From assembly GCA_010093685.1 (NCBI GenBank), contig MU006217.1:1595644-1659643 (forward strand): DNA of 64,000 nt, given 5' to 3'. The DNA is from Ophiobolus disseminans. Lineage: Eukaryota > Ascomycota > Dothideomycetes > Pleosporales > Phaeosphaeriaceae. Position 1 is the stretch's first letter, and each line of letters begins with the position of its first letter. Below, in pieces: positions 1-10,195 of the stretch. A program made the position numbers and the translations under genes. Under the pieces are notes generated by a model. It was given only the letters and a program-made list of their open reading frames with translations, was not told the origin of the DNA and ran no database searches.

Positions 1-75
1 GATGTAAAGAAATGGTATCATTGAGGTAACAACCGTCCGACTCGCTGGCCCATTCAATCCACAGGCCGACATCGC

Positions 76-618
76 TCAACCGTGATGGAAAGCCGGATTC
101 TGCTGTTGCGGAGCGTAATTCATCACACCCTCCTTGCCCGGCTGTCCCAATGATGGTTTCTTCTGTTCCTCGCGATACGCTGCCTCCTTGTCCTGCTGCG
201 TTGCATCACAGGGCCCGCAGCAACAAGCACACAGACAATCTGTGCAGGCGTTGCCCTTGAGATTGTACCTTGCTCGCATGTCACCGCGGCTAAGCATGGG
301 CAGAACGAAGGATATGCCGAAGCATGTGAGGCCACAGAAGGCAGCACACTAATGAGACGTTAGTTGTAAAGCCAAATGTTAGAGGTAGGGGCTGATTTAC
401 GCTGGTGTTCATGCAAGAGTAGCCTTCCAAATTGCCCTGGTTCTTACGACGGTGGGATGTACGTCCGTAGACAATGCAAGGGCACCACCAAGAAAGGCAG
501 CCTGCAATATTGTGAGCTTGCGCGCTAATTAGCCACAATGTCTGGTCTTACATGTCGAGACTGGCGAGCAGCATTCGCTGCCCTTGAAGTGCCAATCTTG
601 CTTCTGCACGAAAGTCAT
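76..618 (-). CDS. PLAC8 family cysteine-rich protein
   Basis: Three exons read on the minus strand: 618-552, 501-401 and 348-76, joined by GT-AG introns of 50 and 52 nt. The product has 146 residues. It shows the PLAC8 pattern: an N-terminal Trp followed by a Cys pair, then CCLSWWCPCIVYGRTSHR, a hydrophobic Cys-rich middle, and RGDMRARYNLKGNACTDC with a CACCCGPC cluster followed by QQDKEA. PLAC8 proteins are small membrane-associated Cys-rich proteins; roles proposed in other eukaryotes include metal and size control, and the fungal members are mostly uncharacterised. The C-terminal 30 residues are polar and rich in Gln. The start at 618 was chosen because it gives a short lead of typical length before the first conserved Trp. 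All three exons are in phase and every junction restores a conserved residue, so the model is firm; the function is not. Confidence 0.85.
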
Positions 619-1652
619 GTTGGATGTCGAGATATCAGGCTAGTGCTTGTTAAAGGAAGGGCAGTAAGACGATATTTGAATGTCGCGAATAAGTACACAA
701 AAGGTGTGACGCGAGTTGAGAGTCAGCGTGCTACGTTGTGACTCCCGGCAAGAAAGTGTGATGATGTGAGCGAAAGCGGGAAGTCCGTGCAGGTAACACA
801 GGTCGAGGCAGCAGTAATGAATGAGTTCAGATTGAGAAAGGAAACCGCTCAGGTACAAATTGCGTAGACCTAGAACTCGAGTGCGGCAGCTTACCTTTAA
901 GTTTCACGAGCAGCTACATGCAGGGTCGGGGATTGTGACAGTGCGTCAGGCCAGCAGTCGTGGCTGTGGCACCGGTGAGATCGTAACGCAAAGGCTGGGG
1001 AAATGACGATAAACGATTGTCAACTTAGCCCTTACGATCTACAACTAAAATAATGGTTGAGTATACGCTAGTAGCGTTGATGTTCATGTCGATGCAGTTG
1101 CTCGATGGTTTTTCCTCTCATACCTACCCGTAGTAGGCACCTCTCCAACGTTGGTTGTTGTGCGCCAAGAATGGGATTCCGCCCCCAAAGGTGCCTGCAA
1201 CGATGTCAACACCTGTGCATTGCGAGTTTCGCTGATCGTCCCGAACGCACTGCCCTCTTGTAAATAGCTCCCACTTAGCGATCTACACCACATTATGTTG
1301 ACCAAGGTAATACAAGTAAACTCGGGGTATCATCTCAGGGAGGGTGGCAATGCGCAACCGTCGTAAAGCATAAGGAACAAAAGTGCGCAACCGTCAACGT
1401 CGATCCTCAATGAAGAGAATACGCGCCTAAAAGCCACTGTGTGACATTGACATGGAGCTGAAGCGTTGAGGAAGTGCGGGAACAGTGGGGGCTGCCCCTG
1501 ATTTAGAAATCGATAAGCCCGTGTCCTCCCTGCATTAGCGTGAGCGGACCCCGAAGCTTATTGAGCACTGGGGACCATCCTCGCATATGATACCCTTGTG
1601 CAGACTTTATCGCTGATTCTTTTCGCTCGTCTTCAGTTCATTCGTCGTCGAG
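619..1652. other. Intergenic region, no gene seen
   Basis: No reading frame here has family features or joins across credible introns. A 12-bp direct repeat, TGCGCAACCGTC, occurs at 1351-1362 and again at 1384-1395. The stretch is probably 5' sequence of the genes on both sides, since PLAC8 is transcribed leftward and the next gene rightward. Confidence 0.5.
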
Positions 1653-2713
1653 ATGCGTGTCTTTCCCGTTCTGAGCGCGGTCTCCGCTGTTGCTGTAACA
1701 GCCGACCGAACACCACTCAACCGATGGGCAGATCCAAATGTACCTTTCCACGCACCAGAGATCACGATTGTCGAACCGAACAAAGCATATGTCGTGAAGT
1801 TGGATTGTCCAGGATGTCCATTTGCAGTCAAGGATACCAATACAAAGGTGTTATGGCAACAACCTCCGCAGGAAAATGCTTTAGTTAGTATACACCCCTT
1901 ATGTATAGGAGCTATGATTTAACATTACAACAGCGGCTGCAGTTTACTGTCGATACTTTCCATAACACTCCTAATCCTGCGCTTCTGCTCAACGGTCGTC
2001 GCATTCTACCTCTCGACCCGATGCCGCTCAATATCAACGCCTGGCAGGTACCTGCGAACATTACAACGGATGATATGACGCTACTCTGGCTCGGGCCGAC
2101 TGCGTGGGGCGTCCAGTTGCCACTGCAGTATGAGCATACTGTCTTGCGCACGCAGGAGTCGGGAGCAATTTGGATCCAGTTTGATGTCACTGGCCTACCC
2201 TTGAGCAAGACTAATGATCCTCGCTTCCCTTATCTCGCCGTGCAGCCAATACATTTGGAAGGAGAAGACCGGAAGCTTGTCCAGCTTCTATTGCGACAGC
2301 AGAACGAGACTAGTGGTATGTTCATCGAGGACGTACAGGTAGTCGCGAGGAAGGAGCGTGCTCAGCCATTTCGGATGAAGTGTGGCCGTCTTGCCATGGT
2401 GCAGACCTCTTTCGACCCGGCTAAGTGGGATAAGTACGGCAAGCTTGGAACATCTGCGAGGCTACAGAGCCTTGTAGTCAGCAAGACCGGTGATTTGTGG
2501 TCAGACTACGTACAGTCTAACATGTTTGTTTTTTCGTTAACAGTCTTGCTCGCAATGGGGATGGTCATGCTTAGACTGAAGTATTGGCAGAGACAACTAG
2601 AGGAGGAAGAATCTGATGTTGATTCTGAGAATGCTCTACTAAGCATAGGGTACGAAGACGCGCCTCCTGCATATGCGAACATTCCGGTAATTAAGATTGA
2701 GGAGTATGATTAG
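1653..2713 (+). CDS. Secretory type I membrane protein of unknown function
   Basis: Two exons, 1653-1883 and 1934-2713, with a 50-nt intron (donor GTTAGT, acceptor ACAACAG). The product has 336 residues. Residues 1-17 form a signal peptide (MRVFPVLSAVSAVAVTA). A luminal or extracellular domain follows with a CPGC motif near residue 50. One transmembrane helix (FVFSLTVLLAMGMVMLRLKY) lies near residue 290, followed by a cytosolic tail of about 40 acidic residues. The tail holds a PPxY-type sequence (PPAY), which in yeast-like fungi is a docking site for Rsp5/Nedd4 ubiquitin ligases; that link is inference. The layout resembles a family of uncharacterised fungal membrane proteins (possibly DUF7728-like), but I could not confirm this. 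Upstream ATGs in other frames are not supported. Confidence 0.8.
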
Positions 2714-2982
2714 CCGGTCGAGCTGGAAAGCCTCAGTAGAAGGGCGAAATGTTTCTAAATCTCCGTGTTTGACGGTTCCTCGCGCTTTCTTTCGTTGTCA
2801 CATTTTCCGCGCCGCCCTTTTCCGCATGTCGTGCTCCTGCGCAAGGGCGGAAACCCAAGCGAGCTGACACGGCAGGTGCAGCCGAGCTCTCCCTCCAACA
2901 CCTACACATTATAATTTCGCACACACAGACAGACATCAAGCCACCTGCCTCCCCAACTTCTGACAGTCCGATTGCTCTCAAG

Positions 2983-4086
2983 ATGTCCGTTGTTGTCGTG
3001 TCCTATGACTCTGCGTGGCCCCAACACTTTCAGCAGATCAAGGCTGAGCTGGAGCCACATCTACAAGACGTTCCATATATTTCGATCGAACACGTTGGCA
3101 GCACTGCAGTGCCTGGACTTGCTGCGAAACCCATTATCGATGTTGACATCATTGTCAAACGCGAGAACGTGGGACAAGCGATCGATGCTCTCGTCACGAA
3201 GGGCAAGCTCTTCTATCTAGGCGAATTGGGTATCGTAGACCGCCATGTTTTTCGGGTCCCAAGCCAGTCCCCGCGACGCAACATCTACGTGTGCGTGGAT
3301 GGGGTCGCTCAAACGCGTAACCATCTGGGACTCCGCGATACACTTCGCACAAACCCGGAGCTTAGGGACGAATATGCTCGCGTAAAGTTGGAACTGGCGT
3401 CAAAAGGCACCAACCTCACCGATTATATCGAGGCCAAAAGTACCATTGTCCAGAAGATCTTGAGAGTATCCGGTATGCTCACAACTGAAGAGTTGGAAGA
3501 TCTCAGGAAAGCCAACTTGAAGGGTGACAGATGGGGCGCACTCAAAATAGACCGACTCTTGTTGAGGGAGTTCCAGGTGGAAGATATCGATGCCTACCAT
3601 GCACTGGAGAGCACTGAGGCCAATGCGAGGTATCAGAGCTGGGGCCCTCGAACCATGGAAGAGTCGAGAGAACTGGTCTGGAGCAATATGCAGAATTCAA
3701 CAGTCAATCCGAGGACAAACTGGGAACTCGTCGTGGAGAGCGAAGAACGCCTGGTGGGCCGCGTTGGAGCAGCGCTGACACGACTCGATGCTGCCGATCA
3801 TGCCCAACCAGATGTACGTTTCGACCTTTGGTTCTCTTTCTTGCCTGCAGTGCACGGCAAAGGATTTGCGACGGAAGCTGTAAGAGCGCTGGTAGATGTG
3901 CTCACTGAGAAATACAACGAAAAAGGCGTGGAGTTCGAGATCGAATGTGATCCTAGGAACACCGGCAGCTGTAAACTGGCGGAGAGGCTTGGGTTTGAGA
4001 AGCATAGCTTGACGGAGAAAGCATGGGAGAGCAAGGGTGAGTGCGTAGACTCCTTGGTGTATCGCAAGATGGTTCACAAAAGGTGA
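2983..4086 (+). CDS. GrpB (UPF0157) - GNAT acetyltransferase fusion protein
   Basis: Single exon, 367 residues. Residues 1 to about 155 are a GrpB/UPF0157 domain: an early Trp-Pro (SAWPQHFQQIKAEL), then SIEHVGSTAVPGLAAKPIID, the nucleotidyltransferase-like signature of this family. Residues about 185-365 are a GNAT N-acetyltransferase: RLLLREF at the first strand, HGKGFATEAVRALVDVL as the acetyl-CoA loop and helix, and NTGSCKLAERLGF near the end, as in RimJ/RimL-type enzymes. GrpB domains occur as stand-alone proteins and as the C-terminal part of some dephospho-CoA kinases. Substrates of neither half can be read from the sequence. The frame is uninterrupted, so the fusion is real in this DNA and not an assembly of two exons. 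Confidence 0.88.
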   Translation: MSVVVVSYDSAWPQHFQQIKAELEPHLQDVPYISIEHVGSTAVPGLAAKPIIDVDIIVKRENVGQAIDALVTKGKLFYLGELGIVDRHVFRVPSQSPRRNIYVCVDGVAQTRNHLGLRDTLRTNPELRDEYARVKLELASKGTNLTDYIEAKSTIVQKILRVSGMLTTEELEDLRKANLKGDRWGALKIDRLLLREFQVEDIDAYHALESTEANARYQSWGPRTMEESRELVWSNMQNSTVNPRTNWELVVESEERLVGRVGAALTRLDAADHAQPDVRFDLWFSFLPAVHGKGFATEAVRALVDVLTEKYNEKGVEFEIECDPRNTGSCKLAERLGFEKHSLTEKAWESKGECVDSLVYRKMVHKR

Positions 4087-4135
4087 AGGTGCTTGTGCAT
4101 CAGAATTCTGTGTTGTCTGCGCATCTAGATGCGAG

Positions 4136-5834
4136 CTAAATCTGATACCTAAAGTCGGGCTCTCGATCTGTGTACATTGTTCCCTCAGGCATCACATAAT
4201 TTGTAGCGATCTTCTTGTCCTTCCTTGCCTCCCTTCGTTTATACATGGCTCGCACAATCCACCATCCACACCAAGCAAATGCCAGACATCCCAGGCTCCA
4301 CGCATGTCCAAGCGTGTACTTGGGTGCTGCGTTGCTTTGATAGATCTGACCCGATACAACGCCGCCGATATTCGTGAGGGTGAGTAGGATACCGAGAGAA
4401 GCAGCACGCTTGCCGTCGGGTGCGCAATTGACGCTGAGCCATGTGATATTGCTGCCGGTACATAGGAAACAGGCTGTGGAAATGAGGTAGGTTGCAAAGT
4501 ATCGAACACCAGGGGTAACAGGAGAAAGAAGTATGGCATAGCCGGTAATACCGATGGGCGCCATTAGGATGAGAGGGAGAAACCGTGTTTGGTAGCGGTC
4601 GCTGAGATAGGCTCCTATAGCGTAGACGATGGCTCCCCAGAGGTTGACGGGTATGACAAGATATTGTGCCTATATGATCTTAGATGGGTATGTTAGGGGG
4701 AGTGGAAGTGCATGGCTTACCTCTTTGACTGAGTATTGGAATCCATTGCGAATAATGATTGGCAAAAATGTGCCAAAACCATACAGGATAGTCACCACGG
4801 CGATCTGAATGCAGCCGTGCATCCAACTCTTGATATCTTTAGCAGCTTCTTCGATATCTGATTTGGCGTAGTGGCCCGATCCAGCCGAGTCTGAATAGGC
4901 TTGGGTGCGTGCAGCTCGTTGGCGCATGATTCCCTTTTCCTCTTCATTCAGGAAGTAAGCTGTTTCGAAGTCCTTTGGCACAAGCCAAATGCAGCATGCT
5001 GCCCAAATAATTGTAATGATACCCTCGAGCACGTACAACCTGTGATGGGCGTCAGCATGATAGACATGGCAAAACAAGGATGTAATGCTCACCATCGCCA
5101 TCCCGGCCATCCAGCGACACCGTCCATATACAATATCCCGAATGCGATCAACCCTCCGAACGCTCCGGACAACGCGCTCGCAATGAAGAGATACGCTACT
5201 CTGATACCAAGCTCTTCTCGGGTATACCAGTTGCAGAGAAGTAAAGTCATACTTGGAAAGAGACATCCTTCGAAAAAGCCCAGAAAAATACGTGTGGTAA
5301 CGAGGCCAGCGAAGTTTTGGACGAAGCCAGTGCATAGGCAAACTAAGCCCCAGCAGAAGGTAATTATGGGTATGACCCGGTTGAACTGGAGGCGCTTTAC
5401 CAGGAGAGAAGTCGGAAACTATAAACTGATCAGTAATTATTTAGGCGTTTTGAAGATTGACATACCTCTGCAAGAATGTAAAAGATGTAGAAGACTGATA
5501 CTGCGGTCTTGACCTCGTTAGCTGACTGGTCCAGGATGAGTTTCGACACATCTAAACTTACATTCAGTTGACTGCCTTTCAACTTGATATCGGTGGTCAT
5601 TCCCTGTGTTGCTGCAAATCCAATATTGCCTCGATCGAGATAGCTGATCAACATCAACATCATCATCACCGGTGCAATGAACCGATCAAGCTTCCGTCGC
5701 AGCACGTCCTCCTTCCTTTTCGCTTCGACAGCATCTGGTGTTTCATCTTGTGCGAGGTATTCGCGATGGACTTCTTTAGTCTTCTTGTTGGGTTCTGATA
5801 GCGGTATCGGCCCTTTGAGATCGTGTGCAGCCAT
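4136..5834 (-). CDS. MFS transporter, ACS / allantoate permease-like
   Basis: Five exons: 5834-5562, 5507-5466, 5418-5093, 5039-4721 and 4669-4136, giving 497 residues. Exon junctions rebuild the family pattern: SYLDRGNIGFA in the first helix, FEGCLFPSMTLLLCNWYTR in helix 4, GWPGWRWLYVLEG in the loop before helix 6, and SVNCAPDGKRAA in the second half. These are typical of the anion:cation symporter (Dal5/Tna1-like) group, which imports small organic anions such as allantoate, nicotinate or other carboxylates across the plasma membrane. It is transcribed away from the dehydrogenase at 6450 and shares a 615-bp promoter with it, so it is the likely importer for the neighbouring catabolic genes. 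The 54-nt first intron is a multiple of three and has no stop. Confidence 0.93.
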
Positions 5835-6449
5835 CGTTGTAGGGAATGAAGTAAGCTCTCAGCCTCTCACACCAAAGATGTGCTGCAGGTTGGGATCTGC
5901 GTCGCACAACATTACGCATGCTGGTTGGCTCTTAAGACAATAATCTCCGATGTCTCCTGTGACAAGGTTCTCCAACGGCGCTTCTGAGCTCGTTCGTAAA
6001 ACCTGCCAAGGTGAGCGTGCCGTTCATCCTGAGGAAGCAGATTTCCGGACGCTCCTGCCATCTCTGCTATTTCCGGTAGGTCTTTGAGCCGATCTACCGT
6101 GAAGGAGAAAGGTTGTGTCTAGGGTCACGTGTAGACGTCAGTGGCGTCAAGGCGTCCCTTGTGTGATGTTATCCGGGGTTGGGGTTTGTGCTGCTATGGA
6201 GGTGGAGGATAACTTTCAAGGATTCCCCACACGCGGGGTCAGAACACCCGGGCGTGGAGCAACCTGTGTTTGGCAACGGATCGTCTCCAAAAGCATGGGG
6301 AACCCCGAAAGAGGCGGCTAGCTAGCTGTTGTTAGTGGCAACGCGAGGGTAAATCGAAGCTGGCGGCAAGCGTGAATCCGTAGCTTACGACCTGCATTTG
6401 CGAGCTTGTGGATTCTTGAAGCAAAGCCTGAACGAACCGGGACACTAAT
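5835..6449. promoter_or_regulatory. Divergent promoter, MFS carrier / dehydrogenase 1
   Basis: Gene-free 615 bp between two divergent start codons. It holds CCCCAC at 6225-6230 and GCGGGG at 6233-6238, an inverted pair two bases apart. Each half fits GYGGGG, which suits both a CreA-type repressor (SYGGRG) and the predicted target of the C2H2 regulator encoded at 12446. An ACGTG core is present near 6124. Confidence 0.5.
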
Positions 6450-7492
6450 ATGACTTCATCAGAGAAGACTGTCGCCTTTATTGGTGTGTGCACAATTACA
6501 CTTTCCCACCATGCAATTACTGACGAAGCCTAGGTCTTGGTGTGATGGGCTTTCCCATGGCCCTTAACCTGCGTAAAGGTCTCGATGATTCTCATACGCT
6601 CCTCATATGCGACGTCTCGGAAGATGCGCTCAAACGGTTCCAGGGCGATGCCGAAGGAAAAGGCCCTGTCGCAATCGTCAAAAGCGGCTACGAAGCGATA
6701 CAGCAAGCAGACACGGTTATAACAATGCTCCCAGACTCAGGTGTGGTGAAGAAAGTCTACCTCGATTCCTCGAGTGGCATTCTTGCAGGCGCAGAAGCAG
6801 CGCTCAAGTCTGACAGCGCGAGCAAAAGCCAGAAACTCATCATGGAGTGTGGTACCATAGAGACATCCACGATATTGGAGGTCGCAAAAGCCACTGACGG
6901 CTCGGCTGCCTCATCGAGTCTCACATTCGTCGATGCACCTGTATCAGGCGGACCAATGGGTGCATCTGATGGAACATTAGCTTTTATGGCGGGTATGAAC
7001 AATAAGGAAATTTATCCTAAAGTCAAAGGATACCTCTCGCACATGGGCAAGCCAGACGCAATCTTTCTGTGTGGTGACATCGGGTCCGGTACAGCGTTCA
7101 AAGTCATCAACAACTACCTCAGCGCGATCACCTCACTCGCCGCTTCCGAGGCCCTAAACATTGGAATGAAAATGGGTCTCGACGTTTCCCTCCTCACCGA
7201 CGTGATCAACGTATCTGGAGGACAATGTTGGGTCACGTCGAAGTCGAACCCAGTACCAGGAATACAGGCAAATGTGCCGAGCTCGAGAGACTACGAGGGT
7301 GGGTTCAGAATCGAGCTATGTCGGAAAGTACTGGGCATGGGAAGCGAGCTGGCGGAAATGGTAGGTGCAAGGACCATACTTGACAAGCCGACTTTGCAGG
7401 CCTTTGATGAGGCGATGGGAGATGAGCGATACAAGGGAAAAGATGCGAGGGTGGTGTACAAGTGGCTTAACGAGAGCGAGCGGAAGTCTTGA
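6450..7492 (+). CDS. Beta-hydroxyacid (3-hydroxyisobutyrate-type) dehydrogenase 1
   Basis: Two exons, 6450-6483 and 6534-7492, with a 50-nt intron that falls inside the first glycine of the nucleotide-binding loop. The product has 330 residues, normal for the family. The joined N-terminus reads FIGLGVMGFPMALNL, the Rossmann NAD(P) loop. The substrate-binding motif is DAPVSGGPMGASDGTLAFMAG, and the catalytic Lys is K201 in FKVINNYL. Members oxidise beta-hydroxy acids to semialdehydes; related reductases act on other small acids. No targeting peptide precedes the Rossmann loop, so a cytosolic location is likely, unlike the mitochondrial valine-pathway enzyme. It is paralogous to the gene at 10196 and lies head-to-head with the MFS carrier. 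Confidence 0.92.
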
Positions 7493-7525
7493 AATGTAGA
7501 TTGGAAGGATGAGAGCGTAATTGAA

Positions 7526-8361
7526 TCATTGCGCTGCGAGTTCCTTTTCCAAAACTTCGAGGCCTGCGTCCATGGTGCTTATGCTAAGGAGTGTTGCGAG
7601 TTCCATCACTTCCATGATTTCCTCTGGTGTGCCTCCGTAATTCAGAACGTTGCGCATATGTAACTTCAACCCTGGTTTATACATGTGAGTTGCTGATGTA
7701 TCGAATGCACAATATATCAACTCTTTCACCTAAGATATCGTTAGAATGTGACGACCTTGATCATCTTCTTCCACAGGATATGACTAACCTTTGGTTCCAG
7801 CACTCCTTTACCACCTTCGCTTACCCAGGGCACCGAGCTAAACTCAGTGTACGCGTCGAAAAATTCTGGACTGAGCCTCAGAAATTCCTCCCAGAGCGCG
7901 TTCCAGTAGCCTCGTTTCTTCTCAAAATCCTCTTTCAGGGCCCACTGCTGCTTGCTCATGCCTTCCATTCCCTTAGGCATAGGCTTACCTTGCTCTTCAA
8001 GAACTTCGAACAGAATCGGTACACCGACCGTGCCTGCATGTATACCGAGTGTTGAGGTCAAAGATAGCACTTCAACTATCTCAGCTTTCGTCGCGCCGTT
8101 TGCCAGGGCAGCCTTCGTGTGTCGATGTATTGATGGTACATAGAGGTGCGTCGCTGCTGCGCTAACTGCTAATGATACCAAACTTTGTATTTTGGGTGGA
8201 AGGTGACCTTTCTTCTTCGGCACATTTGCTAATCGCAAGCTTGAAGCGAACATGTCAGGGGCATGCTTGAGCATTCGGGACCATGGCTCGTCGAAGGCTG
8301 CTGCACCAAGGGTACTGTCAAATTGCTCCTTGAGGGCTTGTTGTTCAGCTGTGAGTGACAT
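7526..8361 (-). CDS. Carboxymuconolactone decarboxylase-like protein 1 (two-domain)
   Basis: Two exons, 8361-7789 and 7729-7526, with a 59-nt intron (donor GTTAGT, branch TTCTAACG). The product has 258 residues. Two AhpD/CMD-like alpha-helical repeats are seen: residues about 35-120 (PKIQSLVSLAVSAAATHLY, then HTKAALANGATKAEIVEVL) and about 185-250 (VKELIYCAFDTSATHMY, then HMRNVLNYGGTPEEIMEVM). CMD enzymes decarboxylate 4-carboxymuconolactone in protocatechuate breakdown; the wider family also has AhpD-like redox proteins. I see no CxxC pair, so AhpD-type thiol chemistry is unlikely. An in-frame upstream ATG at 8421 would add 20 residues; 8361 fits the family better. It converges with dehydrogenase 1, with 33 bp between stop codons. 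Confidence 0.85.
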
Positions 8362-8788
8362 TATGGGTTGCAAAATGGAATTGTTCGTAACTGAAATGGA
8401 GATGTAGCCGGGATCTCTCAACGAGGGCTCACTATCAAACGCCTTTGGTTGTGACTGTCGACGGAAAAGTGACCAGTTCTGGACTAGACTAATTGATCCG
8501 CTTTATGAAATCAGGAAGAAGGTGCTTGCCGTAAATGCTTGACTCGTGAAGGCTGACGCTTGGTGACGTCCCTAGTCGGAAGTCGGAGTAGCGCCCCACT
8601 TCCCCAACTCGTGCGGAGAATGCGGGGCAGCTCGTGCTAGGTCTGTTGTCGATCGTCGACATCTTCGATATGCTCGGGGTTTTCGGATATTCTTATGCAG
8701 AAGACTTATGGAGTGGATTCAGAAGATAAGTTGCCATATTGATCGATAAGGGCCTCATGCTGGAAATGGAAAGCGTGTTGTGTTCTCT
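8362..8788. promoter_or_regulatory. Promoter region of CMD-like gene 1
   Basis: Intergenic stretch upstream of the minus-strand CMD-like gene and downstream of the next minus-strand gene. It carries CCCCAC at 8594-8599 and GCGGGG at 8622-8627 in inverted orientation, the same motif pair as in the divergent promoters at 5835-6449 and 16486-16806, but with a wider 22-bp gap. Confidence 0.4.
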
Positions 8789-9833
8789 TTATTGACCATT
8801 ACCGAAGAAACGCGATTTGTTTGCAGGCTCATTCTCCCATTCAACATCATGTGCAAAGATGATCTCAACGCCTTCCATCTCCAATTGTCTGATACGATCG
8901 ATCGTCTTTTCGGCTTGTTTTCGGTCTGCATGTATGCAGCAAGTATGCCCATGTACATCGTCCCACTCCCCAATCGATTTCTCGCCAGTCAGCAAGCGCC
9001 TATCGTGGCATGCATCGCCAGCCATGTAGACCTGGGAACCATCGGAAGTTCGTGCAAGGAGATTAATGTGACCCGGTAGATGTCCTGGTGCATTTACAAT
9101 GAGAAGTGACCCGTCCCAAAATACGTCCAATGTCTGTGGAAGACTACCATAGGCCTGCCATGAGCCGTTGAGATTGACGGAACCCGGTGTCTTGTCTATC
9201 TCGTACAGTGCGGTGGTTACGCTGAGAGGATCGCACAACTCGATGGTTCGATCACTGGGTAACAGATCGTGTTCGAAGAACGAGTGGCCTCCTCGAAGTG
9301 ATAGTGAAGTGCCATCTAGCAGCGCCAACGAGCCATGGCCAACAACGAATGTTGATGTAGGGAAGTCGTGAGGCTCTCCTATGTGATCCCAATGAATCTG
9401 AGTCTTACGCTCAGCAAGAGCTCCTGTCGAGCCATCGACATCATGTACTTACATGTGAATAGAGGACGAAGTCAATATCAGAAGGTTGCAATCCGCCTCT
9501 TGCTAGACTCTTGATAACATCGGGGTCGGTAGTCATCGGCTGTCTCGTCTTTATGTGCTTTTGTATTGGAGCTGCATATCTCGTGACATCGCGTCTCAGA
9601 CCCAAATCAAAAACGATTCTGGTCGTCTTGCCAGTGCCATGATTGCGGTGCTGTATGAGGAATCCCAAAGAAGGCACGCTTTTACGCGCTTCGCGTGAGA
9701 TAGGGTGGACGAATTGATATTCAGGAAGCGTGAAATGGCCACACGAAAGGGCGTGGACAGAGACGGTAGTTTGTGAGGCATGCTCTGGCAATATCGTTGA
9801 GCTGCTAGGTCGGAGGTCCTCCCTTGAAGTCAT
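8789..9833 (-). CDS. Metallo-beta-lactamase-fold hydrolase 1 (lactonase-like)
   Basis: Two exons, 9833-9453 and 9397-8789, giving 329 residues. The 55-nt intron splits the metal motif: exon 1 ends on SH and exon 2 begins IHWDHIG, restoring HxHxDH with H127, H129, D131 and H132. Further ligands of this fold are visible: the His residues of APGHLPGH, the Asp of AGDACHD and the His of FAHDVEW. The fold includes N-acyl-homoserine lactonases, other lactonases and gamma-lactamases; substrate cannot be told. No signal peptide is seen, so it is probably cytosolic. An upstream in-frame ATG at 9878 would add 15 residues not seen in the paralog at 16807, so 9833 was chosen. It is divergent with dehydrogenase 2. 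Confidence 0.9.
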
Positions 9834-10195
9834 TTTGCGGTCGATTACCCAACCTCGAGATGAGACCAGGAGTGACAAACATGAGAGCTTGACCGTTAGG
9901 AGGGCAGGTTATGATTAGCCCCATATTTGCACTCCATTTGCCAAATTTACAGGCGTTGTCATGTGCTTCACGCGATATGCGATGTTGACCATATCGTGTC
10001 TGGAGGTGCTGCATCTCCCAGTCGGGGTAGCTGAGCCCCTAACTAGTCCTAGATCTTCGTGTTGGAGTAAGTTCGTACCCCACACCATGACGCGATTGGC
10101 GTGGCAGCCAGATTCGACTCGGTCTTGTTTACGTCTTGTAAAGGCGCGGTGGTGTTGAGCATCTTCCAACGTCGTCGACGCCATCCAATAGCACT
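9834..10195. promoter_or_regulatory. Divergent promoter, hydrolase 1 / dehydrogenase 2
   Basis: Gene-free 362 bp between divergent starts. It contains CCCCAC at 10078-10083 (GTGGGG on the other strand) and a GGGG/CCCC inverted pair at 10024-10027 and 10036-10039. Only the first fits the GYGGGG motif shared by the cluster promoters. Confidence 0.4.

Noticed and set aside
640..858. 72-codon minus-strand frame with two Cys
   Set aside because: No family motif, no intron-linked extension, and it lies in the probable PLAC8 leader.
1598..1888. Plus-strand frame overlapping the signal-peptide exon of the membrane protein
   Set aside because: Same DNA reads as a signal peptide exon in another frame that continues through a good intron; this one does not.
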